From assembly GCA_937926205.1 (NCBI GenBank), contig CALEYL010000075.1, forward strand, positions 62,001 to 126,000: a DNA stretch of 64,000 bases. Direction: 5' to 3'. Shown here piece after piece: positions 37,828 through 47,283 of this stretch. The stretch comes from an uncultured Saprospiraceae bacterium. Its GTDB lineage: Bacteria; Bacteroidota; Bacteroidia; Chitinophagales; Saprospiraceae. The notes under the pieces are model-generated. The model was not told where the DNA came from and searched no databases. It saw only the letters and a program-made list of their open reading frames with translations. Each line of letters starts with the position of its first letter. The first letter of the stretch is position 1. A program made the position numbers and the translations under genes.

Positions 37828-38730
37828 TTAGTAGCCAACAGAAACTTCTATTTGGGCTGTTTGAATCATTTTGTCATTGTAGTTAACCTGTGGTATTAAA
37901 ATCTTGGTGATAGTTTCTTGTCCCTTTTCAAGATTTTCATCTGGAATGGAAGTAGCCACAATAACTCTCATACCCTGATTGAAGGGCTTTCCCAACAGTT
38001 CAGGCATTTCATAACCGTTGGCTGAAAGGTTGTCTTTCAGTTTTCCGACTGATGCTTGTAATTGCTTTAAGCCTTTGGTTTTTGAATCCATCAATCTGAT
38101 GTTTCTTTCTATTAGATTGATTTCACTTGCAACTTTTAAAGCCAAAGAGTGATCAGGCTCCATGTTTGGCGTCGCTTCCAAAGAAGTTTTCTGTTGCTCA
38201 ATTAAGTGCAATTGAGAATCCATTAATTCGGTTTGTTTGCCAAACTCTTTTACCAAACTTTCTTCAATGGAAGATTTAGTTTTGCTCAATTGGTCTATAA
38301 AATCTGTTTTGTCAGTTTGTTGCCGCTTGCTCAAAAGCCAGTATAAAAGCCCTGAAATTAAGATTGCCGAAAGCACTCCTATAATTCCGTACAGGGAATT
38401 CTTGCTTAAAGATTCAGAAACTTCGATGATTCTACCTTCATTCTTGTCACCTGTTTGTTTGATTTGAATTCCAAGTTGGTTTGCAGTTTGCGAAATCGCA
38501 TTGATGCTTACTTGTGTTTGGCTTCTTAAACTGTCAATGCTTTTATTAGCAATTAAAAGTTGGGAATTTAAAGTTCCTATATCAGATTTCAGTTTGCTGT
38601 TTTCTAATTGAAGTACTTTAACTTTTTCCTCTAATGGCTTTATTTCTTTGTCTAAATCTTCTTGGGTTACATTTTGGGCAAATGCTCCCAATGAAGTAAA
38701 TAGAAGTAAGGTTAATGTTACTTTTTTCAT
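37828..38730 (-). CDS. Exported/membrane coiled-coil protein
   Basis: A 300-residue protein. I start it at MKKVTLTLLLFTSLGAFAQN (38730), which gives a clean signal peptide and abuts the previous stop; the frame extends further upstream only by overlapping that gene. After the signal comes a coiled coil (DLDKEIKPLEEKVKVLQLENSKLKSDIGTLNSQL), a single TM helix (LYGIIGVLSAILISGLLYWLL, about residues 110-130), another coiled coil, and a beta-rich C-terminal domain. It would span the inner membrane. It lies 21 bp before the Hsp70 gene. No named family recognised. Confidence 0.75.
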   Translation of the reverse strand: MKKVTLTLLLFTSLGAFAQNVTQEDLDKEIKPLEEKVKVLQLENSKLKSDIGTLNSQLLIANKSIDSLRSQTQVSINAISQTANQLGIQIKQTGDKNEGRIIEVSESLSKNSLYGIIGVLSAILISGLLYWLLSKRQQTDKTDFIDQLSKTKSSIEESLVKEFGKQTELMDSQLHLIEQQKTSLEATPNMEPDHSLALKVASEINLIERNIRLMDSKTKGLKQLQASVGKLKDNLSANGYEMPELLGKPFNQGMRVIVATSIPDENLEKGQETITKILIPQVNYNDKMIQTAQIEVSVGY

Positions 38731-40463
38731 TACTTGATGAGTTTTATAAATTGGTTCAACGTTTTGCGAATGATGCTGTTTATTACTTTTTTGCTTTTTA
38801 AGTTTTCTACAAGTTTTGGCGAGTAGTGGTAGTAGATTTTTATTAACCACTTTCCAAAAGCTGATTTGTCTAAAACTTCATCTCTGAATTGCCTTAGAAT
38901 CATCACTTGTGGATGGTCATAGTCTCCATAAGCCATTGTTGCGATATAGCAACCACTTGAACTCCCACTTGCTCTACCTGTGTTTACTGCTGCTAATTGG
39001 TTTTTTAAATTAGAAAGTATAGTTCTGTTTTGTGTATATCGTATTCTAAAATCTTGTAGTAAATCCATTGTACCGATTGTTGTCGTTACATTCCACGCCT
39101 CGTTAACTCTTTCTTTTAACAAAAGAATTGCAGCTATTTTAGTTGCATTGTCATAAGCGTTAGCAATTTTTTCTTGCAACTTGTTTATTTCCGAAACACA
39201 CATGCCTTGTGCATCTGATGCTATTCTCGAACTAAGCCCTAAGTAAAATTCATCTGTGCTTCCTAATACACTCTTTATATTATTCAAAAATGGTCTTGCC
39301 CCTGCTAAAAGTTGCTTTCCGTTCTCAGCTGTTTCGTTTCTCCTTTCATATTCATTAATTAAATTTTTTAGTTTTTCAAGATCCGCTAAAATCCTCGTTT
39401 GCTTATCTCTTTGCGGTTTATCATCTATCCATTCCTGCAAACTCTCTATATTCTCTTGGCACCTTTGCTTGGTAATATTCCCAACTGCAAAAATTTCAGC
39501 TTCCTTAAATAACCCCATCGAAACAAGCCCTGGGTCAGTATCTGTGTCACGATAATGCAAAAAGTAATCAATTCCGCATTGAAGTATTTCATCTGACACT
39601 TTATCAGCAACTGATGAGTACCTCATATGGTTTGTTCCAAATATTGATTTTAGTTGATTCAGGTCACTTACCACTTCATCATATAGCTCCATACCAGCAT
39701 CCGCTGCATTCGCTTTGTTTCCTTTTCTTTTTGTTTTTGCGGCTTCTACTTTCTTTTCAATTTTTTCAATAGGCTTTTGAACAAGGGATTTTAAAAATTC
39801 TTCTTTTGCTGAAAAGTTTTCCCTGCTTAATATTTCAATAAATTTCAGGGAGGTAACAGCGGCGTTACTTTCAATTTCGCCGTATAAAGCCGTCAAAAAT
39901 GACAACTGAATATCCTTTTTGGCAGGCTGGAAAGTTTCATCCGTTGCAAGTGCCTTCAAGTCGTTAACAAAATCACTTTCCAGGAATTTCAGCTTCTTGG
40001 AGATCCCTTCAGCAAAAAAATTGAAATTTACCGATGTTCCATTGAAACTATTGCATAATAATAAGGTGGAGATGTTCTGAAATGCAGAATAATTCCTTTG
40101 AGTTACCTCCCCCGACGAAACCAGCCTAAACCATATTTCCATGGCACTTTGTGTTTCAGCTTCTTTTAAAGCCTCAAAAGCAGGTTCATCCGTTATTTCA
40201 TTTCCTTTGAAAAACCAAAATAAGGCAGCATTCATCTTATCTTGATCAAGGTTTAATTTAGATGCGGCTTCTGTAACACTTTCAACTGTTCTGCGAAGTG
40301 TCCCAAGCACTGGAAAACTAAAATCATCCTGAGGCTCTTGTTCTGCTTCCAGGTACATTCTAAGCCGGCTTATTTGTCGAGTTTGCTCCGCTGCTTTTGC
40401 TCCAACAAGCAAACCAACGGTTCGATACGGGTTATCTTTGATTAGTCTCATATTATTAAACAA
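38730..40463 (-). CDS. J-domain-like N-terminus, helical protein with CFI-box C-terminus
   Basis: A 577-residue protein. The N-terminal RLIKDNPYRTVGLLVGAKAAEQTRQISRLRMYLE resembles the degenerate J-like start (NPxRxLGLxxxA) seen in proteins encoded beside Hsp70 genes. The middle is entirely helical. Near the end, GCYIATMAYGDYDHPQVMILRQFRDEVL matches the CFI-box C-terminal motif, followed by a basic tail with KIYYHYSP. It is the first gene of the minus-strand series and ends one base into the next start (TAATG). Likely a cochaperone for the Hsp70 two genes on; that is inference. Confidence 0.75.
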   Translation of the reverse strand: MFNNMRLIKDNPYRTVGLLVGAKAAEQTRQISRLRMYLEAEQEPQDDFSFPVLGTLRRTVESVTEAASKLNLDQDKMNAALFWFFKGNEITDEPAFEALKEAETQSAMEIWFRLVSSGEVTQRNYSAFQNISTLLLCNSFNGTSVNFNFFAEGISKKLKFLESDFVNDLKALATDETFQPAKKDIQLSFLTALYGEIESNAAVTSLKFIEILSRENFSAKEEFLKSLVQKPIEKIEKKVEAAKTKRKGNKANAADAGMELYDEVVSDLNQLKSIFGTNHMRYSSVADKVSDEILQCGIDYFLHYRDTDTDPGLVSMGLFKEAEIFAVGNITKQRCQENIESLQEWIDDKPQRDKQTRILADLEKLKNLINEYERRNETAENGKQLLAGARPFLNNIKSVLGSTDEFYLGLSSRIASDAQGMCVSEINKLQEKIANAYDNATKIAAILLLKERVNEAWNVTTTIGTMDLLQDFRIRYTQNRTILSNLKNQLAAVNTGRASGSSSGCYIATMAYGDYDHPQVMILRQFRDEVLDKSAFGKWLIKIYYHYSPKLVENLKSKKVINSIIRKTLNQFIKLIK

Positions 40464-40505
40464 TTATTTTAAACCATATTATTATTTTATTTACTCTCTC
40501 TCATC

Positions 40506-41155
40506 CTACGTCGAGGCTTTCCTATAATCCCTTACCCGATTCTTCTTCCCAAACGGTGCCTCATAAACTACCTCTTCTCCCCTGTACAGATTTGGTTTAT
40601 CCGGGTCGATTGCATAAGTATACGCATTTCTTGTCGACAGGTTGCGTACTTATTGTGCGGCGTAGCCGAAGTCAACTCCAGCGCTTCGCATATGATTGTG
40701 AGGAACTGAGCCAGATCGTCGCCTTGGCTACCCGTATTGGCAACAATATGAAAATCATCAATGACGATAATATCCCAGCTAGGTTTTTTGATAAAGTCCC
40801 AGAATTTGGCATTAGTTTTCAGGGTTGGCGTCAACTGATACTCGGCGAGATTGAAGGCGCCTTTTTGTGCGATCGTAATTTGATTGGAGGTCGATGCAGC
40901 GTTTCGGAGTTGTGTTTCGAGGAAAAGTTTGGTTTTCCGGTAGCCGGCCTCCACATCGGCGATGAGCCGGGAATTTGCAGGGTGCAGCACTTCATATTGA
41001 TCCAGATTGGTGTCGAAACGGAAACGTTTGCCTTTGACGAGTTCGCTGATTCCCTGGACATCAATAACGTATCCGGCATCTTGATTGCCTTTCACATCAG
41101 AAACCAGAAAATCTTCTCCACGGATGGTGATGCGCGTACCGGTTGCGAGGGTCAT
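40506..41155 (-). pseudogene. Decayed SNF2-type helicase gene
   Basis: From the ATG at 41155 the frame reads like the N-terminus of a large defence helicase (TGTRITIRGEDFLVSDVKG; ANSRLIADVEAGYRKTKLFLETQL). Helicase motif I is missing: the sequence jumps from YQLTPTLKT to IIVIDDFHIVAN (motif II, DxxH) and LELTSATPHN (motif III). After that the frame is broken, and another frame gives a tail-like peptide (AYTYAIDPDKPNLYRGEEVV) ending at 40506. The gene has lost its ATPase core and most of its second half. It lies between the Hsp70-operon start and array A, and suggests an earlier defence cassette here. Confidence 0.65.
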
Positions 41156-41576
41156 GTGGGTTCGAGTAGGTTTTATATTTATAATTCAATAATTACCAAT
41201 ATATTAAGCCAACAACAAGGTTATACATTCAAAATATCATTTCTAGTCCTATAAAGCGCTCTGGCTAAAGGTAACAAGAGTTTGTGTATCCGGAATAAAG
41301 TCGGGTTGTTTTTTTAACAGAGATATCCGGTGTACGGGAATCAAGCAGAGATGTTTCGCATGGACGTATGAGCACCTGCCTTTCAGCATCAGCCTGGAGG
41401 TTACGGAGCGTTGAAAGTGCCCTTTGTTAGCACATATGACTCCTACCTCCAAAACAGTCATTTTATGTTACGTCAATCAGTGTCGTAGTGCCCTTCGTCA
41501 GCACACATGACCCTTACAGCAAACAGGCGATTGTGGCGGTTGTACCCAGTTGTCGTAGTGCCCTTCGTTAGCACAT

Positions 41577-41774
41577 CCCGACCAAGCTGCGCAACGTTTC
41601 GGCGTTACCCGCCTCAACTGCTCCGCTAAGCCGGGACGTCGTTGCACGCCGCATGCAAAGATAATACACGCCAAAATGCCCATCGCAATTCCCACTCCCG
41701 TGAAGCGCAGCGGAATCCCGCACTTTAGAACTTCTTAGCGACCCCAGGGAGCTTTAGAAGTTCTTGCGCGGGAT
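41577..41774. mobile_element. 198-bp repeat-nested element, copy 1
   Basis: Begins CCCGACCAAGCTGCGC and ends GCGCGGGAT. It is inserted inside a CRISPR repeat; 19-20 bp of repeat lie on both sides (the left flank has one change, CGTTAG). With the flanking T, the ends give an imperfect inverted repeat (ATCCCGACCAAG/ATCCCGCGCAAG). No protein is encoded. Confidence 0.8.
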
Positions 41775-42283
41775 AGTGCCCTTCGTCAGCACACATGACT
41801 CCTACAAAGGTAAGTCGTTCCACCAATGGAAAGGTTGTCGTAGTGCCCTTCGTCAGCACACATGACTCCTACACCGTGAGTGGGATACAGATTACCAATA
41901 TGCAGTCGTAGTGCCCTTCGTCAGCACACATGACTCCTACCGTCAATCAGTGCGTTACGTTCCACGCTCCCATGTCGTAGTGCCCTTCGTCAGCACACAT
42001 GACTCCTACCCCTCACCGGGGATCTGGATTTCGGGGATACTACGATGTCGTAGTGCCCTTCGTCAGCACACATGACTCCTACCGTCCTTTGGGGCTGGGG
42101 TTGAGTTTGATCGGTTCTGTCGTAGTGCCCTTCGTCAGCACACATGACTCCTACTGAAGAAGCCCGCCTTACGATCAAGTACGAATGTCGTAGTGCCCTT
42201 CGTCAGCACACATGACTCCTACTAAATCTATTCAAAATGCGTTTAAACATCGCAACAGGTCGTAGTGCCCTTCGTCAGCACAT

Positions 42284-42481
42284 CCCGACCAAGCTGCGCA
42301 ACGTTTCGGCGTTGCCCGCCTCAACTGCTCCGCTAAGCCGGGACGTCGTTGCACGCCGCATGCAAAGATAATACACACCAAAATGCCCATTGCAATCCCT
42401 ACTCCCATGAAGCGCAGCGGAATCCCGTACTTTAGAACTTCTTAGCGACTCCAGGGAGCTTTAGAAGTTCTTGCACGGGAC
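42284..42481. mobile_element. 198-bp repeat-nested element, copy 2
   Basis: Same start, length and position inside a repeat as copy 1. It is the most diverged copy (for example CACACC for CACGCC, CCCATG for CCCGTG, CCCGTACTTT for CCCGCACTTT). Confidence 0.8.
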
Positions 42482-44935
42482 AGTGCCCTTCGTCAGCACA
42501 TAGGACTCCTACTACGGCAAATCAAAGTGGTTCAGTTAGTGGACGGCAAGTCGCAGTGCCCTTCGTCAGCACATATGACTCCTACCAAAATGCAGCGCAA
42601 CTACAAAACCTCGCTACTTCTTGTCGTAGTGCCCTTCGTCAGCACACATGACTCCTACCCCGCCCAATCCGGCTGAAAACGCCCCGTTCATTCTGTCGTA
42701 GTGCCCTTCGTCAGCACACATGACTCCTACCGGCAGCGGAAACGGTTCTGACATACCGAGTACTGTCGTAGTGCCCTTCGTCAGCACATATGACTCCTAC
42801 CCATTATCGACTTCCTAGGCAGTCACCAGCTGATGTCGCAGTGCCCTTCGTCAGCACATATGACTCCTACATTGTGGGATCCGTAATCGGCCTGATCGTC
42901 TTTGGCATTATCGTCGCAGTGCCCTTCGTCAGCACATATGACTCCTACACATAAATACAACATGAAAAAAATGCCAAGTTTGTCGCAGTGCCCTTCGTCA
43001 GCACATATGACTCCTACATCGGGTTTGAACAGGGCACTCGGGACTACAGAATTGTCGCAGTGCCCTTCGTCAGCACATATGACTCCTACTTGCTCTATGA
43101 GTTTTTTTGAAATAACTTGGAGGATGTCGCAGTGCCCTTCGTCAGCACATATGACTCCTACACTAATTGACCAGCATAGTGCTGAAGAGCAGTGGGCAAA
43201 GGTCGCAGTGCCCTTCGTCAGCACATATGACTCCTACCGTTGATGGCGTAATCAACGCGTACACATACTGTCGCAGTGCCCTTCGTCAGCACATATGACT
43301 CCTACATTGTGGGATCCGTAATCGGCCTGATCGTCTTTGGCATTATCGTCGCAGTGCCCTTCGTCAGCACATATGACTCCTACACATAAATACAACATGA
43401 AAAAAATGCCAAGTTTGTCGCAGTGCCCTTCGTCAGCACATATGACTCCTACATCGGGTTTGAACAGGGCACTCGGGACTACAGAATTGTCGCAGTGCCC
43501 TTCGTCAGCACATATGACTCCTACTTGCTCTATGAGTTTTTTTGAAATAACTTGGAGGATGTCGCAGTGCCCTTCGTCAGCACATATGACTCCTACACTA
43601 ATTGACCAGCATAGTGCTGAAGAGCAGTGGGCAAAGGTCGCAGTGCCCTTCGTCAGCACATATGACTCCTACCGTTGATGGCGTAATCAACGCGTACACA
43701 TACTGTCGCAGTGCCCTTCGTCAGCACATATGACTCCTACACCATCAATATTTTTCAACAATGAACAATTCAATCCTGTCGTAGTGCCCTTCGTCAGCAC
43801 ACATGACTCCTACCCGAAGTCAATACGGCTGAACCATCAGGCAATGTCGTAGTGCCCTTCGTCAGCACACATGACTCCTACTTTACGACATACAAATACT
43901 CTTTTTCCTACACTGTCGTAGTGCCCTTCGTCAGCACACATGACTCCTACAGCTTTGGGGAGACCGGTAACGGTGAGCTCGAATTGTCGTAGTGCCCTTC
44001 GTCAGCACACATGACTCCCACACCGTAAACAGTGCTCCAGTTATAGAGAGTAAAGTGTCGTAGTGCCCTTCGTCAGCACACATGACTCCTACCCGAAGTC
44101 AATACGGCTGAACCATCAGGCAATGTCGTAGTGCCCTTCGTCAGCACACATGACTCCTACTTTACGACATACAAATACTCTTTTTCCTACACTGTCGTAG
44201 TGCCCTTCGTCAGCACACATGACTCCTACAGCTTTGGGGAGACCGGTAACGGTGAGCTCGAATTGTCGTAGTGCCCTTCGTCAGCACACATGACTCCCAC
44301 ACCGTAAACAGTGCTCCAGTTATAGAGAGTAAAGTGTCGTAGTGCCCTTCGTCAGCACACATGACTCCCACCAGAAGCTGATTTCTCTTGGGTCTTTGGC
44401 CCTGTCGTAGTGCCCTTCGTCAGCACACATGACTCCCACCCTAAATTTTTGCATTATGAGTACAAAGAATTCATGTCGTAGTGCCCTTCGTCAGCACACA
44501 TGACTCCCACCTGTGGAAACGGTGGGTTTAACAACCTACAGACTGTCGTAGTGCCCTTCGTCAGCACACATGACTCCCACTTGGTTTGGTAGGAGCTATG
44601 TTCTTACAAATCAGTCGTAGTGCCCTTCGTCAGCACACATGACTCCCACGCCCAACAAGAAGAAGGTTGGAACAGGAGAAACTTGTCGTAGTGCCCTTCG
44701 TCAGCACACATGACTCCCACACTGGTAAAGTTGCTTCCCAAACAAAAATCGTTGGAGTGTCGTAGTGCCCTTCGTCAGCACACATGACTCCCACAACGAA
44801 GGCACAACGGAATGGGATTGGACGGAGTGTCGTAGTGCCCTTCGTCAGCACACATGACTCCCACAACGAAATCGTCTGCAATATGCGACCACCTTTTGTG
44901 TCGTAGTGCCCTTCGTCAGCACACATGACTCCTAC

Positions 44936-45036
44936 CCTGTCGCTCAACTAATAAACTGATAATCATTTGTTTGACTATCATTTTGCTGTTGAAATCTCGG
45001 CCTTCCATATATTATTCAATTACGAATTTGATAAAA
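44936..45036 (-). promoter_or_regulatory. CRISPR leader A
   Basis: About 100 bp of AT-rich DNA between the last repeat and the cas2 fragment. It is practically identical to leader B (46748-46848). As the leader of array A it should carry the promoter and the integration signal for new spacers. Confidence 0.8.
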
Positions 45037-45151
45037 TCAGAGCATCAGCGTGTGTAATTCCCCGGCAATTTCAGGCCAGGTCGGGGGCGTTTGCCCCATA
45101 ATTTCTATGGCATTTTTCATTCGGTCGTGGATAGGCAGATAGAGGATGGTA
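45037..45151 (-). pseudogene. cas2: cas2 fragment (C-terminal third)
   Basis: From the TGA at 45037-45039 through about 45151 the sequence matches the 3' end of the two intact cas2 genes with a few substitutions, then homology stops abruptly 22 bp before the xisI stop. The 5' two thirds are gone. Insertion of, or recombination with, the xisH-xisI segment probably removed them. Confidence 0.9.
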
Positions 45152-45173
45152 GGTAAGCATTTACGATAAATAC

Positions 45174-45512
45174 CTAAGCAACAGCAAAGCCGGAATGTTC
45201 ACGCATTAAAGGATGCTGAAGGCCCAATACGATATCAGATTTGGGAATCCCTCGATCAATCAGTTCCTGGGCAATTAACAGATCCGTATTGTTCACTTGA
45301 ACCCAGACTTTGCCATCTCTGATATCAAAGTGGAAAACGGGAAATTGAATATACCGATCATTTTCCCACCCAACAGTGAATAATTGATAATGATGACGTA
45401 TTCGGTCTGAAATAACCTGGTTCTCTGGCATCGCATGCCCCTGAGGCATGTTTGATGCATATTCTTCGAGCAATTTCTCAATAATTTCCTGGTATTTTTT
45501 TATCTTATCCAT
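45174..45512 (-). CDS. xisI: XisI-like excision-controlling factor
   Basis: A 112-residue protein of the fdxN-element excision controlling factor XisI family. YQEIIEKLLEEYAS starts the family, and RYIQFPVFHFDIRDGKVWVQVNNTD followed by IAQELIDRGIPKSDIVLGLQHPLMREHSGFAVA is the characteristic ending. In cyanobacteria XisI and XisH are needed for a developmental DNA excision; outside them the pair is widespread with unknown role. It overlaps xisH by 13 bp. Confidence 0.9.
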   Translation of the reverse strand: MDKIKKYQEIIEKLLEEYASNMPQGHAMPENQVISDRIRHHYQLFTVGWENDRYIQFPVFHFDIRDGKVWVQVNNTDLLIAQELIDRGIPKSDIVLGLQHPLMREHSGFAVA

Positions 45513-45916
45513 AGTGCAATTTCAGGAGTAATTAATTTATAAACCAAAATTTTCATGCCAACTTTTTGTGCAGAACGGCGGATGACTTCAAATGACCAGA
45601 GGTAGTTGAAAACGGGTTCCGGCATAGCCAGAATTAATTCATAAACACTATCAATCATCTCTAAACCTGTTTGATAATCAAGATATTGCCCGAGTGCCTT
45701 ATGAAATTCATGAAGAGAACTTTCCTCCAAAAAACTCTTTACTTCCACTGCTATTTTCTCAACTCCCCTTTCAGCGACCAAAATACGCTCGGCTGCGAGG
45801 TCAACCGGATAATTAATCCCCTTTTCTGGCCGTATGTAAAATGGATCATCCGTAATTAACCATCCATCTGCCTCCAGCGCCGCTCTCACCAGATTATGAT
45901 ATTTGTCTTTCGCCAT
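45500..45916 (-). CDS. xisH: XisH-like endonuclease-fold protein
   Basis: A 138-residue protein of the XisH family: KDKYHNLVRAALEADGWLITDDPFYI, then INYPVDLAAERILVAERGVEKIAVEVKSFLEESSLHEFHKALGQYLDYQ. The D...E-x-K core (VDLAAE; AVEVKSF) is that of PD-(D/E)XK nucleases. A promoter-like TATCTTTG lies just upstream on the minus strand. The xisHI pair sits where cas2 copy A has lost its 5' end, between CRISPR arrays A and B. Confidence 0.9.
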   Translation of the reverse strand: MAKDKYHNLVRAALEADGWLITDDPFYIRPEKGINYPVDLAAERILVAERGVEKIAVEVKSFLEESSLHEFHKALGQYLDYQTGLEMIDSVYELILAMPEPVFNYLWSFEVIRRSAQKVGMKILVYKLITPEIALWIR

Positions 45917-45932
45917 GCCCCATTATTTGATG

Positions 45933-45963
45933 CAAAGATAAGCCATTTATACTTTGGATTCAA
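45933..45963 (-). promoter_or_regulatory. Promoter for xisHI
   Basis: On the minus strand TTG (45961-45963) and TATCTTTG (45933-45940) are 20 bp apart, matching the Bacteroidota promoter pattern, 17 bp before the xisH start. Confidence 0.6.
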
Positions 45964-46075
45964 TCCCATTCAAGTTGTAGAATCAGTATTTACCAACGCA
46001 GACTCAACAATTTGAATGAAGTCAAAGATGGGGTTATTGAACCATTCGTTGAGCGAAGTCGCAATGAAGTCGAAG

Positions 46076-46747
46076 CGGCCCTTCGTCAGCACATCCCGAC
46101 CAAGCTGCGCAACGTTTCGGCGTTTCCCGCCTCAACTGCTCCGCTAAGCCGGGACGTCGTTGCACGCCGCATGCAAAGATAATACACGCCAAAATGCCCA
46201 TCGCAATTCCCACTCCCGTGAAGCGCAGCGGAATCCCGCACTTTAGAACTTCTTAGCGACCCCAGAGAGCTTTAGAAGTTCTTGCGCGGGGCAGTGCCCT
46301 TCGTCAGCACACATGACTCCTACCTGGATGTTGTGACACACTCGTGAAACTGGAATTGTCGTAGTGCCCTTCGTCAGCACACATGACTCCTACGGCCAGA
46401 AATAGTCCATAAATTTATACAGGATTAGTCGTAGTGCCCTTCGTCAGCACACATGACTCCTACAATGCCCAAGTATACTTGGGATACGAAAAAAGAATTG
46501 TCGTAGTGCCCTTCGTCAGCACACATGACTCCTACTGTGTCTCAGGTATTCTGGACGAAGAACAACCGCTGTCGTAGTGCCCTTCGTCAGCACACATGAC
46601 TCCTACCTGGTGATTGTGATGGATCTGCTACTGCCAGTGGAGGTCGTAGTGCCCTTCGTCAGCACACATGACTCCTACCGCTGCGACGAACAATTTTCAC
46701 CGAACCGCGATGTCGTAGTGCCCTTCGTCAGCACACATGACTCCTAC
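46076..46747 (-). CRISPR. CRISPR array B, about 7 full repeats plus a nested element
   Basis: Starts at the left with a truncated repeat (CGGCCCTTCGTCAGCACAT), then element copy 3, then seven repeat units up to leader B at 46748. Same 36-bp repeat and orientation as array A. The left junction, GAAGTCGAAGCGG joined to a repeat cut at the same base, recurs at the start of array C. Confidence 0.95.
46095..46292. mobile_element. 198-bp repeat-nested element, copy 3
   Basis: Inserted at the same repeat position as the other copies, but its left flanking repeat is truncated because it is at the trailer end of array B. Confidence 0.8.
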
Positions 46748-46848
46748 CCTGTCGCTCAACTAATAAACTGATAATCATTTGTTTGACTATCATTTTGCTG
46801 TTGAAATCTCGGCCTTCCATATATTATTCAATTACGAATTTGATAAAA
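46748..46848 (-). promoter_or_regulatory. CRISPR leader B
   Basis: Near-identical to leader A; next to an intact cas2. It differs from leader C in the 65 bp nearest the array. Confidence 0.8.
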
Positions 46849-47151
46849 TCAGAGCATCAGCGTGTGTAATTCCCCGGCAATTTCAGGCCAGGTCGGGGGC
46901 GTTTGCCCCATAATTTCTATGGCATTTTTCATTCGGTCGTGTATGGGCAGATGGAGGATAGTATCCTGCGGCGCCCAGGCTTTTTGAAGCGAAAAGGCAC
47001 TTAAATCCGCTTTGAGCTTCTGCACATCTTTATCGGCTAAGGTACCCATAAATACAGAATATTGTACCCGGTGCAGGCCGTAAAAATGCAACCTTTTTGA
47101 AATTTTCAACCGCAACCGGTCGTCTTCTATATCATAACTAATCAGGATCAT
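46849..47151 (-). CDS. cas2: Cas2 (second, identical copy)
   Basis: A 100-residue Cas2: MILISYDIEDDRLRLKISKRLHFYGLHRVQYSVFMGTL has the ferredoxin-like start with the metal Asp (YDIEDD). Its amino-acid sequence is the same as that of the copy at 50719-51021. Cas2 bridges Cas1 dimers in spacer integration. Immediately upstream only about 22 bp of the cas1 3' end remain, so this copy is not followed by a working cas1 and was produced by a segmental duplication. Confidence 0.95.
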   Translation of the reverse strand: MILISYDIEDDRLRLKISKRLHFYGLHRVQYSVFMGTLADKDVQKLKADLSAFSLQKAWAPQDTILHLPIHDRMKNAIEIMGQTPPTWPEIAGELHTLML

Positions 47152-47174
47152 GGGCTAAGGTTTTTTCCAGTCAC
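47152..47174 (-). pseudogene. cas1: Remnant of the cas1 3' end
   Basis: The bases from 47152 (GGGCTAAGG...CCAGTCA) match the last codons of cas1 at 51022-51044 (DWKKP-stop) and then diverge. They mark the breakpoint of the leader-cas2 duplication. Confidence 0.8.
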
Positions 47175-47283
47175 GCTGAGGCTCTCACGTGTTCTATTCC
47201 GCCAGGTTCCACCCACTCGCGCCCATTTATCTGAATCAGAATTCTCAGAATTTACAAATTTCCAGAATCGCCGACCCTCCTTC

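Larger units (their letters stand above)
41411..44935 (-). CRISPR. CRISPR array A, about 45 repeats
   Basis: A 36-bp repeat that on the + strand starts GTCGTAGTGCCC and ends CATGACTCCTAC, with spacers of about 31-42 bp. The leader lies at the right end, so transcription is on the minus strand. The left-end repeats are degenerate (41411-41446; 41482-41517 ends CCCTTAC), as expected far from the leader. Repeat variants are grouped: CGCAG/CATATG forms at about 42500-43740, TCCCAC forms at about 44000-44890. Spacer blocks are tandemly duplicated (42871-43305 with 43306-43740; 43814-44092 with 44093-44371). Two 198-bp elements are nested in repeats. Confidence 0.97.

Noticed and set aside
41498..41695. 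Open frame MGIAMGILACIIFACGVQRRPGL... inside the 198-bp elements
   Set aside because: It occurs in the elements' minus strand but runs out into CRISPR repeat sequence, and differences between copies are not clearly silent. I treat the element as noncoding.
42823..43678. Long open frames through the CRISPR arrays on both strands (repeats of VGVICADEGHCD or SQCPSSAHMTPT)
   Set aside because: They are translations of the 36-bp repeat, a multiple of three, with spacers of compatible length. No start, no homology and no codon bias; array DNA only.
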